A DNA stretch of 64,000 bases. Origin: DATIYF01 sp035517775 (GTDB lineage Bacteria > Acidobacteriota > Terriglobia > Terriglobales > Acidobacteriaceae). Each line of letters begins with the position of its first letter. Position 1 is the stretch's first letter. This document shows positions 8,701-16,072 of this stretch, piece after piece. A model generated the notes under the pieces. It worked only from the letters and a program-made list of their open reading frames with translations, had not been told where the DNA came from and ran no database searches. The stretch lies in NCBI GenBank assembly GCA_035517775.1, contig DATIYF010000021.1, forward strand, positions 1-64,000, given 5' to 3'. Made by a program: the position numbers and the translations under genes.

Positions 8701-9325
8701 TGGTGGATTCCGGGCGGCTGCCGTTGATGCTGATGGCGTTGCCTTCGCCCTGGCGCATCTGGCCCATTTCGCCGTTGGTCTGCACCGCGCCGGCGCCAAT
8801 GAACAGGAGGCTGAGGAAATTGCGCCCGTTCAAGGGCAGCTCGTTCACTTGCTGCTGGGTCACGGTCTGGGAAATGGTGGAGCTGTCGGTATCGAGAGCG
8901 ACCGCGCTGGCCTGCACTTCCACCACGCTCGAGGTCGCGCCCGGCTTGAGCGTGAAATTCACGCGCGCGTTTTGCGCCACCACCAGCATCACATTGTTGA
9001 CCACCGATTGCTCAAAGCCGGTGGCTTGCGCCGTGACCTTGTAGGTCGCCGGCGAGAGATAGGGCACCGTGTAGTCGCCGCTGGACCCGGTTTGGGTATG
9101 CATCGTAACCCCGGTGGCGACGTTGGTGACATCCACGCTGGCATTGGCCACCACCGCTCCGGTGGAGTCGGTGACCGTGCCCAGGATGGTGCCGGTGGCG
9201 CCGGCCTGCCCGAATACCTGCGGGGCGGCCAGGGCGACGCACAAGCACAACACCAGGCAGCGAACGATGGTTTGAAATCTGCCGGCTTTCCTGCCGATAG
9301 ACGGCTTCGCGGTCATTAGGTTCAT
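5735..9325 (-). CDS. TonB-dependent receptor with carboxypeptidase-regulatory N-domain (Oar-like)
   Basis: About 1196 residues. A signal peptide is followed by a carboxypeptidase-regulatory-like beta-sandwich (GTILGTVTDSTGAVVANASVDV to near residue 130). The plug region contains QQVNELPLNGRNFLSLL and SINGSRPESTNYMLDG, and a large beta-barrel ends in the aromatic outer-membrane signature GKITF. ATG 9325 is preferred over ATG 9334 because GGAG abuts 9334 but is 9 nt from 9325. The class transports large or complex carbohydrates; placement beside exported rhamnosidases and the shared promoter motif suggest rhamnosides or rhamnose-containing glycans. The substrate is inferred only. Confidence 0.92.
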   Translation of the reverse strand: MNLMTAKPSIGRKAGRFQTIVRCLVLCLCVALAAPQVFGQAGATGTILGTVTDSTGAVVANASVDVTNVATGVTMHTQTGSSGDYTVPYLSPATYKVTAQATGFEQSVVNNVMLVVAQNARVNFTLKPGATSSVVEVQASAVALDTDSSTISQTVTQQQVNELPLNGRNFLSLLFIGAGAVQTNGEMGQMRQGEGNAISINGSRPESTNYMLDGLANTDTALNTPAVILSQDAIQEFKIQSENYSAEYGFSANQVNIVSKSGTNSLHGSIFEFDRNDAFDAKAPFQTKIPELRQNQFGFVAGGPIYIPKVYDGRNKTFWLVNYEGWRIRNGTDLFFNVPTLDELGGNFNGLSLPAYGTPACDAQLALNKDCMPVDPNTGAPFTGNTIDSSRFSRLATNMLPVAGMFPAPNCIGCTQGNLEVKTTLPNNTDQETYKLDQNFGRLGSIFFRFTNANYTLNGEGGQSGSVSNPEGISIFTEKSQSWEISHTISIGPNIVNNFRFGRLEALANQGGNPAPTDAVSALGLSGVFSNIADPYRLWPTLTLASFVDGGIQAGYGSQVNDTTTSDIPMWEFADSLAMNHGKHTFTMGFDYRNWVQKRNLSADFLGDFGFNPNTIVQNSGGCATPSGLCGTGNAVADFLLGFYNNASTFQPGPFSPAGTAGNLNQYHFLYVAPFIQDDWKATSRLTLNLGLRWDYRNVPYETNDKLFWFDTSNPGGGLCYADKALGTQDVSGLGGPIAPDGNGFYSYCGRHNPADGSKRPFAPRIGFAYRPFGNKTVIRGGYGIFFDSFETREMDDSGDIYPFVVRANVTPTTNPAAPKLTDDMFPAVTLHQVSAATDGSQFFAVIISEAPHNPYVQQWSLSVQRELARNTTLEVNYVGNKATHLLDRENIGQPHVLPADPAVCDPAQGGSLSAADCPVNARRPYANITSGNGFLDSRWEGYSNYNGMNVKLERRTSSMAFLAAYTWAKSLDDKSAAAGIGSSNSFFGHMDESNPRLDYGPSDFNVSQRFVASYVYQLPVGRGKHFGSSMNKAADLLVGGWELTGITTFQKGFPFSVFCADQGNLLLTFGLNRCNLSGDPNGAHSPTNWFNTSAFSQPPVARFGNGGRNILVGPGINNWDIGLDKTFAFSERVHFQLRLETFNTFNHADYGLDPSTPGVGAGSASVDHVISDPLFGQVIAARPGRIVQLGGKITF

Positions 9326-9483
9326 GGTTTGCATCTCCAGTTCAACCTCGGTGTGCCTGGAATCCGGGATAGGCGGGCGCGGTCAAGAGCCTGCACGTTC
9401 AATTTCCGCCTTCGGTTGATACGCATCGGTACACCGGAGCCCCACACTCGCGGTCGCATGCCTGTTGCGGCGAATCGGAGCGC

Positions 9484-9570
9484 ACTTTAGCGAGGGCTGT
9501 AAAGGATTGTCAAGCACAAAATGAATTTGTTTCTCTATTGAATAACACGGGAAATAGTATGTGTATTGAA
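9484..9570. promoter_or_regulatory. Receptor promoter and divergent control region of the rhamnose locus
   Basis: The 336-bp gap between the receptor and the regulator holds a minus-strand promoter: TTGACA (9508-9513), 18-bp spacer, TAAAGT (9484-9489). A CTATTGAA motif at 9535-9542 lies upstream of its -35, and a variant GTATTGAA lies at 9563-9570. On the plus strand TATAGT (9623-9628) is a candidate -10 for the regulator gene. No coding potential was seen in the gap. Confidence 0.65.
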
Positions 9571-9661
9571 AATACGGAATCCTGCCCCCGGCTTGCCCGT
9601 GGAATCGGCCGCGGCGCCAAGCTATAGTCTTAGTCTTCTGACTTCGCTCAGGTGAGGTGAC

Positions 9662-10762
9662 ATGGCCAGGCCGACTCCGAAGCGGCTGTACCTGATTCCA
9701 GTGCTCTCCAAGGCGCTCGATATTCTGGAGCTGCTGCAGAACGAGCATGGGCCGCTCACGCTGGAAACCATTTATCAGCGCACCAACATTTCCAAAACCA
9801 CGGTTTACCGCATTCTGAAGACCTTTGTGCACCGCGGCTATCTGGCGCAGTCGCAGGACGGCATGTATCGCCTGGTGGCGCGGCCGCGGAAGGCGCGCTT
9901 CGGGTTCGGCAGCGAATCGGCGGAGATGCCGTTTTCCGAGGCGGTCACCGACAGCCTGAAGTCGGCGGCCTCGGCCGCCGGGGTGGACTTGCAGGTGCTC
10001 GACAACCGCTACGATGGCGCCACCGCGCTGCACAATGCCGATGAATTCGTCAACAGCCGCGTGGACCTGGTCATCGAGTTTCAAATTGACCAGCGCGTGG
10101 CTCCGGTGATTGCCGACAAGATTGATGCCGCCGGGATTCCGCTGATCGCGGTGGACATTCCTCATCCCCACGCCACTTTCTTTGGCGTGGACAACTACCG
10201 GGTAGGCTTTGAGGCGGGGGAACACCTGGCGCAGTACGCTAAGCGTTTCTGGGGCGGGAAGGTGCGCTGGTGCCTGGGCCTGGACATTGAGGAAGCCGGT
10301 CCCCTGGTGCAGAGCCGCGTCACGGGCGCGTTTGAGGCCATCCGCTCGCGCTTGCCTTGGGTGGCCAGCGAGTCGCTGGTGCGCATGGATGGCCGCGGGC
10401 TGCGGGAAAAAAGCTATCAGCTGGTGCTGGACTTTCTGCGCCGCCACTCCAAAGACCGCGGGATACTTATTGCCGCGGCCACCGACACCAGCGCCCTGGG
10501 CGCAGTCCGTGCGGTGCGTGAACTGAAGCGGGAGAAATACGTCGCCATCGTAGGCCAGGACTGCATTCCCGAGGCTCTGGAGGAAATGTCCCTGGCAAAC
10601 ACGCCGCTGATCGGCTCGGTATCGCACGAGGCCCAGACCTACGGCCCGCGCCTGATCCACCTGGGTCTGGCCCTGCTGAGCGGGCAACGGGTAGCACCCT
10701 ACAACTATGTTGAGCACCGCCTGGTGACGGCGGCCTGGGTGGGAGAGGGCGCCCGGGGATAG
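9662..10762 (+). CDS. Hybrid transcription regulator: IclR-type winged HTH plus sugar-binding domain
   Basis: A 366-residue protein. Residues about 12-75 form an IclR-type winged helix (LSKALDILELLQNEHGPLTL, then TNISKTTVYRILKTFVHRGY). Residues about 90-355 form a periplasmic-binding-protein-like domain (DLVIEFQIDQRVAPVIADKID, AGIPLIAVDIPHP, FFGVDNYRVGFEAGEHLA, CIPEALEEM, GSVSHEAQTYG) as in LacI-family regulators. The usual IclR effector domain is absent. Context makes it the likely rhamnose sensor, and the CTATTGAA motifs its likely targets. GAGGTG sits 2-3 nt from ATG. Whether it activates or represses cannot be read directly, although motifs upstream of -35 boxes favour activation. Confidence 0.85.
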   Translation: MARPTPKRLYLIPVLSKALDILELLQNEHGPLTLETIYQRTNISKTTVYRILKTFVHRGYLAQSQDGMYRLVARPRKARFGFGSESAEMPFSEAVTDSLKSAASAAGVDLQVLDNRYDGATALHNADEFVNSRVDLVIEFQIDQRVAPVIADKIDAAGIPLIAVDIPHPHATFFGVDNYRVGFEAGEHLAQYAKRFWGGKVRWCLGLDIEEAGPLVQSRVTGAFEAIRSRLPWVASESLVRMDGRGLREKSYQLVLDFLRRHSKDRGILIAAATDTSALGAVRAVRELKREKYVAIVGQDCIPEALEEMSLANTPLIGSVSHEAQTYGPRLIHLGLALLSGQRVAPYNYVEHRLVTAAWVGEGARG

Positions 10763-10833
10763 CAACCGCACCGGCGGGCTGCGGCTGTTTCCAGCCGCGG
10801 CGGCCTCTCCGCGGCTTAATTCTCCATTAGAAA

Positions 10834-10864
10834 CTATTGCCCTATTGCACCGTTGGAGTATGAT
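10834..10864 (+). promoter_or_regulatory. Promoter and operator of the rhamnose catabolic operon
   Basis: TTGCCC (10837-10842), a 16-bp spacer and TATGAT (10859-10864) form a likely promoter. The motif CCTATTGCA (10841-10849) overlaps the -35 and spacer. A transcription start near 10871 would exclude the upstream ATG at 10845 as the start of the next gene. Confidence 0.5.
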
Positions 10865-10946
10865 ATGTCCTCTCGGATGCCCTCCGAGTAAGATGCTGGG
10901 GAGCGCTGTTCTCCGGCCGCGCCCGCAACCGAAACCCGGACCGCTC

Positions 10947-13154
10947 GTGACAGTGAAAGCAAGTTTGCGCTATTTGGAAGACCGCTGGGACGACCACGTG
11001 GCCCGTGGCCTGGATGGACCCGAACTGCTGCGCTACCGGTCTAACCTGCTTGGCTCAGACCTTCGCATCACCAACTTCGGCGGCGGCAACACCAGTTCCA
11101 AGCTTGTGAACCCGGACCCGCTGGACGGAAGCCAGCAGCCGGTCTTGTGGATCAAGGGCAGCGGCGGTGATCTCGGCAGCATCCAGCGCTCCGGCCTGGC
11201 GGCGCTCTATCTGGACAAACTGCGCGCCCTGGAAGACCGCTATCGCGGCGCGGAATTTGAAGACGAGATGGTCGAGCTTTATCCGCTCTGCGCCTTTGGC
11301 AAGAGTTCGGTGGCCGCTTCCATTGATACTCCCCTCCACGGGTTCCTGCCCTTCCCTCATATTGATCACCTGCATCCCGACTGGGGGATCGCGCTGGCCG
11401 CTTCGGCGAATGGGCGCGAAAAGATGGAGGAATTCAATCGCCTCTTCGAGCATCATCTCATCTGGGTGCCCTGGCAACGCCCGGGATTCGAATTGGGGCT
11501 GATGTTGCGGCGCGCCGTGGAGCGCTCATCGGAATGCGATGGCATTGTTCTCGGCGGCCACGGCCTATTCACCTGGGGCAAAACCCAGCGCGAATGCTAT
11601 GAAAGCACTCTGGCCATCATTGATCAGCTGGGCCAGTTTGTTCTGGAGCACGTCGAAAACAAGGCGGGCGGGTTGTTCGGCGGCCCCGCTTGTGACGCGC
11701 TTTCCAGCCGCCGCGTGTTTGCGGTGGACATTTTTCCCTTTCTCCGCGGCCGCGTCTCCGGATCGCGCCGCCTGATCGGCCACTTCACCGACCTGCCGGA
11801 AGTCTTGCGCTTCGTGAATTCCAAGCAGGCCCAGCCGCTGGCGCATCTGGGCACCAGCTGCCCCGACCACTTTATTCGCACCAAGGTTCGGCCGCTGTTC
11901 GTGCCCTGGCAACCGGCCAGCGGCATGGGCCCACTGCGGCAGCTGATTGGCTCTTCTCTGGAACAATATCGCCGCGAATATGCCGACTACTACCAGTCGT
12001 TCGCGCAGCCGGACTCTCCCGCCCTGCGCGATGCCAACCCCACAGTGGTGCTCCTTCCCGGCGTGGGGATGTTCAGCTTCGGAAAAAACAAGACGGAAGC
12101 CCGTCTTACCGGAGAGTTCTACGTAAACGCTATTCACGTCATGGAAGGAGCGACCGCGCTTGACTCGGGGCCGGTTTCCGGTCCGCTGCCGCAGGCAGGC
12201 GCCGCGGCTCCGTCTTCCGCCTTCGCTGTCCATACCAACTACGTCGCTCTGCCGCTTTCGGAAGCGTTCCGCATCGAGTATTGGCAACTGGAAGAGGCCA
12301 AGATTCGGCGGCAGCCGCCGGAGAAGGAATTAAGCCGGCAAGTGGTGCTCGTAGTCGGCGGCGGCAGCGGCATAGGGCGCGAGACCGCCTTGCTGGCGGC
12401 AGAGCGCGGGGCCCACGTGGTAGTGGCCGATCGCGATGCCCTCGCAGCCGCCAAAGTGGCGGACGAGGCCAAAGCCGCGGCGGGGAAAGAGGCCACACTG
12501 GCCGCCCCGGCCGATATTCGCAAGCGCGAGGCCGTGCGCGCGGCACTGCGCGAGATCATCGCCAACTTCGGCGGCCTCGACGTGCTCATCAACACCGCCG
12601 CTCTCTTCCCGACATCTGCGGATGGACACACCAGCGACGAATTGTGGGGAGTGACCCTGGACTTAAATGTCACCGCGAATTATCTGCTGGCGGACGAGGC
12701 GGCAACAATCTTCCGTGAGCAGGACCTGAGCGCCTGTATCGTACTGACCAGTTCGGCTAATGCCGTGGTCCCGAAGCAGGGAAGCGAAGCCTACGATGTC
12801 AGTAAAGCTGCCTTGAGTCACCTGGTGCGCGAGCTGGCGATTTCCCTTTCTCCGAGGGTGCGGGTGAACGGCATCAGCCCGGCCACGGTCATCGAGGGTT
12901 CGGCCATGTTTCCCCGCGACCGCGTAATAGCGTCTCTGAAGAAATACGGGATCGAATACGATGAAACGGCCAGCGATGAGCAACTGCGCGGCTTGCTTTC
13001 CGATTTCTACGCCAAACGCACGCTCACGCATCGCGGCATCACCCCGCGTGATTGCGCGGAGGCCATTCTTTTTCTCGCGGGACCGAAATCACGCTGCACG
13101 ACCGGCCACCTGATTCCCGTGGATGGCGGGCTCACGGAGGCTTTCCTGCGATGA
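10947..13154 (+). CDS. Bifunctional L-rhamnulose-1-phosphate aldolase / short-chain dehydrogenase
   Basis: About 735 residues. The N-terminal half (to about residue 420) is a class II aldolase: RYRSNLLGSDLRITNFGGGNTSSK opens it and metal-site histidines appear in GGHGLFTWG. The C-terminal half (about 465-735) is a Rossmann-fold SDR with GGGSGIG and the YDVSK active-site pair. It cleaves rhamnulose-1-phosphate to dihydroxyacetone phosphate and L-lactaldehyde and probably oxidises or reduces the aldehyde. The GTG at 10947 gives the usual start (TVKASLRYLEDRW); in-frame ATGs at 10845 and 10893 extend it by 34 or 18 residues without family similarity. Its stop overlaps the kinase start. Confidence 0.9.
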   Translation: MTVKASLRYLEDRWDDHVARGLDGPELLRYRSNLLGSDLRITNFGGGNTSSKLVNPDPLDGSQQPVLWIKGSGGDLGSIQRSGLAALYLDKLRALEDRYRGAEFEDEMVELYPLCAFGKSSVAASIDTPLHGFLPFPHIDHLHPDWGIALAASANGREKMEEFNRLFEHHLIWVPWQRPGFELGLMLRRAVERSSECDGIVLGGHGLFTWGKTQRECYESTLAIIDQLGQFVLEHVENKAGGLFGGPACDALSSRRVFAVDIFPFLRGRVSGSRRLIGHFTDLPEVLRFVNSKQAQPLAHLGTSCPDHFIRTKVRPLFVPWQPASGMGPLRQLIGSSLEQYRREYADYYQSFAQPDSPALRDANPTVVLLPGVGMFSFGKNKTEARLTGEFYVNAIHVMEGATALDSGPVSGPLPQAGAAAPSSAFAVHTNYVALPLSEAFRIEYWQLEEAKIRRQPPEKELSRQVVLVVGGGSGIGRETALLAAERGAHVVVADRDALAAAKVADEAKAAAGKEATLAAPADIRKREAVRAALREIIANFGGLDVLINTAALFPTSADGHTSDELWGVTLDLNVTANYLLADEAATIFREQDLSACIVLTSSANAVVPKQGSEAYDVSKAALSHLVRELAISLSPRVRVNGISPATVIEGSAMFPRDRVIASLKKYGIEYDETASDEQLRGLLSDFYAKRTLTHRGITPRDCAEAILFLAGPKSRCTTGHLIPVDGGLTEAFLR

Positions 13155-14680
13155 GCGCCAGCCATGGCCACGATGGCAAAGTTGACGCCGGGGTGCTGCC
13201 GAGCGGCGGCGCTGCCGTAGTGGCCATTGATTTCGGAGCCGAGAGTTGCCGCGTTTCTCTGCTCCGCTGGCAAGACGGCTCGCCGCACATCCAGTTGGTG
13301 CACCGCTTCGCCAATTCTCCGGTGCGCCGGGGCCAGCATCTGCATTGGGATCTGCAACGCATTCTGCAAGGAGTGGAAGAGGGCCTGCGCATGTGTGCCG
13401 CGCTCGCTCCCGAGGGGGTTTCCTCCATCGGAGTGGATGGCTGGGCGGTGGATTACGTGCGCCTCGATGCGAGCGGGGCCCCGGCAGGTGATCCATTCTG
13501 TTATCGCGATGAAAGAACGATCGCGTCGCAGAGGGAAGTTCACGCACATATTTCTCCCGCGCGGCTTTACGAACTCACCGGCATTCAGGACCTTCCGCTG
13601 AATACCCTGTATCAGCTCGCCGCCGACCGCTTGGCGGGCGGCGATGCCGGCGCGCGCTGGGTGAATTTGCCGGAATTCGCTCTCTATTTTCTGGGAGGGA
13701 AGCGGGTGGCGGAGTACACCAATGCCACCCACACGCAACTGCTTGGCGTGCACGCTAAACAGTGGTGTGCGGAGATTTTCGCGGCCGCGGGACTGGAAAT
13801 CGCCGCGGCGCCTCGTGTTGTGCCTCCGGGGACGGTCGTCGGCTCGCTCCAAGGTGCGCTCGCTTCTCTGCCGGCGTTTCGCAATACAAAGCTGATCTGC
13901 CCGGCTTGTCACGATACGGCCTCAGCCATCGCGGGCATTCAGGCCGAAGGAGACGAGTGGGCCTTCATCAGCTCGGGCACCTGGTCGCTGGTGGGCTGCG
14001 TGCTCGCTTCCCCGTGCACTTCGGCCGAGGCCCACAGCAAGAACTTCAGCAACGAGGGCGGCGTCGGCGGCAAGGTCAACTTTCTCAAAAATGTGAATGG
14101 CATGTGGCTGCTGCGGCAGTGTATGGACCAGTGGCAGGCGGAGGGCCACGCCTGGCAGGTAGAAGATCTCATCGAGCGTTGCCGCGAGCTGCCCGCGCCC
14201 GCCGTCCTGCTGCATGTGGATGACCCCGATCTGCTCTTACCCGGCAACATGCCTGCGCGCATCAACGCGCAACGCAAGCGGAACGGTCAGAGTGCAATTC
14301 CGCAAGGGCCGCAAGCGGCGCCGCAAGTCTCCAACCTCATTTTTCACAGCCTCGCGGCTCGCTACGCCGCCGTGCTGCGAGACGCGAGCCATATTACCGG
14401 CAGAAAACTTTCACGCGTGTATATCGTGGGCGGTGGCAGCAGGAACGCGCTGCTGAATGAGCTCACCGCGCGGGCAACCGGGCTGGAGGTAATTCCGGGC
14501 GCGGTGGAGAGCGCAACGCTGGGGAATTTTGCGGTTCAGCTGGCCGCGCTGAGCCATGACGATACCGCGGCCGTGGGCGTAAGCACTGCCGCCCTCGCCC
14601 ACTGGGCTCACCGGCTCGCGGAGTCCGATGCCGAGCCAATCCCTGCAGAGGCGGAGTTCGTAGCGCCAGGCTCGAACTGA
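13151..14680 (+). CDS. rhaB: L-rhamnulokinase
   Basis: A 509-residue FGGY-family kinase that phosphorylates L-rhamnulose at O1 with ATP. The phosphate-1 motif VVAIDFGAESCRVSLL is at residues 22-37. GVDGWAVDYVRLD, the ATP-site ISSGTWSLVGC and the adenosine motif VYIVGGGSRNALLNELTARATG follow. The ATG overlaps the aldolase stop (ATGA at 13151), indicating translational coupling. Length is close to E. coli RhaB (489 residues). An upstream in-frame extension overlaps the aldolase and is not used. Confidence 0.93.
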   Translation: MSASHGHDGKVDAGVLPSGGAAVVAIDFGAESCRVSLLRWQDGSPHIQLVHRFANSPVRRGQHLHWDLQRILQGVEEGLRMCAALAPEGVSSIGVDGWAVDYVRLDASGAPAGDPFCYRDERTIASQREVHAHISPARLYELTGIQDLPLNTLYQLAADRLAGGDAGARWVNLPEFALYFLGGKRVAEYTNATHTQLLGVHAKQWCAEIFAAAGLEIAAAPRVVPPGTVVGSLQGALASLPAFRNTKLICPACHDTASAIAGIQAEGDEWAFISSGTWSLVGCVLASPCTSAEAHSKNFSNEGGVGGKVNFLKNVNGMWLLRQCMDQWQAEGHAWQVEDLIERCRELPAPAVLLHVDDPDLLLPGNMPARINAQRKRNGQSAIPQGPQAAPQVSNLIFHSLAARYAAVLRDASHITGRKLSRVYIVGGGSRNALLNELTARATGLEVIPGAVESATLGNFAVQLAALSHDDTAAVGVSTAALAHWAHRLAESDAEPIPAEAEFVAPGSN

Positions 14681-14704
14681 TTGTGGAGATGGAAAGGCCC
14701 TAGG

Positions 14705-15895
14705 ATGACGAACAAACTCGAAGCAGTCATACAGGACGCATTGAATGCCTTCAACGTTGAACTTCCCTCGTGGGGATTTGCCAACACCGGCACGCGCTTT
14801 GGAAAATTCATTCAACCGGCGGCCGCCACTTCGCTGGAAGACAAGTTCAGCGACGCCGGGCAAGTCCATGCGCTGACGGGAAGCTGCCCCACCATTGCGC
14901 TTCATGTGCAATGGGATTTGCCCAAGGGCTTGAAAGACGTTAGCCAACTGGAACAACTGGCGCGCAAGTATGCCGTGCGGCCCGGCTCCATCAATCCCAA
15001 CGTCTTTCAAGACCAGGAATACAAATATGGCTCAATCGGCAATCCTGATCCCGCCATCCGCAAGCGGGCTTTAGACCATATTCTCGACTGTGTGGCTATT
15101 GCCACCGCGCTGAACTGCCGCGACGTCTCTCCCTGGTTTGCGGATGGCTCCAATTATCCCGGAACTCAGTCCATGCGCGACCGCATCCTGTGGTTCGAAG
15201 ATGCTCTGAAGGAGATCCACCGCCATCTGGAGCCGAAACAACGGTTGCTCGTCGAATACAAACCGTTCGAGCCGGCTTTCTACCACACCGATATTGCGGA
15301 CTGGGGCATGGCCTTCCTGCTCGCCCGCCAGGCCGGACCTCAGGCCTTCGTTCTGGTGGATACGGGCCATCATTATCAGTCGCAGAACATCGAGCAGATC
15401 GTGGCCTGGCTGCTGCACCATGACATGATCGGCGGGTTCCATTTCAATGACCGCCGCTACGCCGACGATGATCTAACCTTGGGCTCCATTGATCCCTATC
15501 AGGTCTTTCGCATTTTCCATGAGATCCATACCCACAGTTGGCGCGGCGGCAAGCCCGCCGACCTCGCTTACATGGTGGACCAGAGCCATAACCTGAAGGG
15601 CAAAATTGAGGCCATGATTCAAACCGTTTGCACCGCCCAGGAGTTGTACGCCAAGGCGGCGATCGTTGACCATGAACGCCTGGCTGCCCTGCAAAGGAGT
15701 TGTTCTCTGGTGGAGGCCGAAGAGTGCTTGCGCGAGGCCTTCTGGCACGATGTGCGGCCGGCGTTGCGGGACTGGCGGCGGAGTCACGGCCTTCCTGAAG
15801 ACCCGCTGCAAGCGTTTCGCGAAAGCGGATACCTGGAGCGCATCACGGCCCAGCGGCGCGAGCGCAACGTCGGTTCGGTCACCACCTACGCGTGA
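14705..15895 (+). CDS. rhaI: L-rhamnose isomerase (RhaI type)
   Basis: A 396-residue TIM-barrel isomerase converting L-rhamnose to L-rhamnulose. It matches the Pseudomonas stutzeri RhaI type rather than E. coli RhaA: LPSWGFANTGTRFGKF, INPNVFQD, RLLVEYKPFEPAFYHTDIADWG (metal-site Glu), FVLVDTGHHY and GGFHFNDRRYADDDL (metal-binding His and Asp). ATG 14705 begins the usual MTNKLE start with a purine-rich GGAAAGG upstream. It is the last gene of the catabolic operon, 24 bp after the kinase. Confidence 0.93.
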   Translation: MTNKLEAVIQDALNAFNVELPSWGFANTGTRFGKFIQPAAATSLEDKFSDAGQVHALTGSCPTIALHVQWDLPKGLKDVSQLEQLARKYAVRPGSINPNVFQDQEYKYGSIGNPDPAIRKRALDHILDCVAIATALNCRDVSPWFADGSNYPGTQSMRDRILWFEDALKEIHRHLEPKQRLLVEYKPFEPAFYHTDIADWGMAFLLARQAGPQAFVLVDTGHHYQSQNIEQIVAWLLHHDMIGGFHFNDRRYADDDLTLGSIDPYQVFRIFHEIHTHSWRGGKPADLAYMVDQSHNLKGKIEAMIQTVCTAQELYAKAAIVDHERLAALQRSCSLVEAEECLREAFWHDVRPALRDWRRSHGLPEDPLQAFRESGYLERITAQRRERNVGSVTTYA

Positions 15896-16035
15896 GCCTG
15901 GTTCGCTCTTGCACCCGTATCCACTCCGGGCTGCCGGCAGTTCGGCCGCTCCAAATCCTGAACCGCAGAGAGCGCGAAGAAAGGCCGCCCAGGCCGCAGA
16001 GTTGACGGCGTTTTCTTTGCGGACTGTGCGAATCC

Positions 16036-16071
16036 CCGGCGAACTGTGCCGTTAGGAGCTCTGTTCGCCGG
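16036..16071. terminator. Hairpin between the convergent rhaI and GH106 genes
   Basis: A 9-bp perfect stem (CCGGCGAAC with its complement, 18-nt loop) lies between converging gene ends, just before the GH106 stop. It has no T tract on either side, so its terminator role is uncertain. The preceding 140 bp hold a degenerate copy of an ACCGCAGAGAGCGC-type dispersed repeat. Confidence 0.35.
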
Positions 16072-16072
16072 C

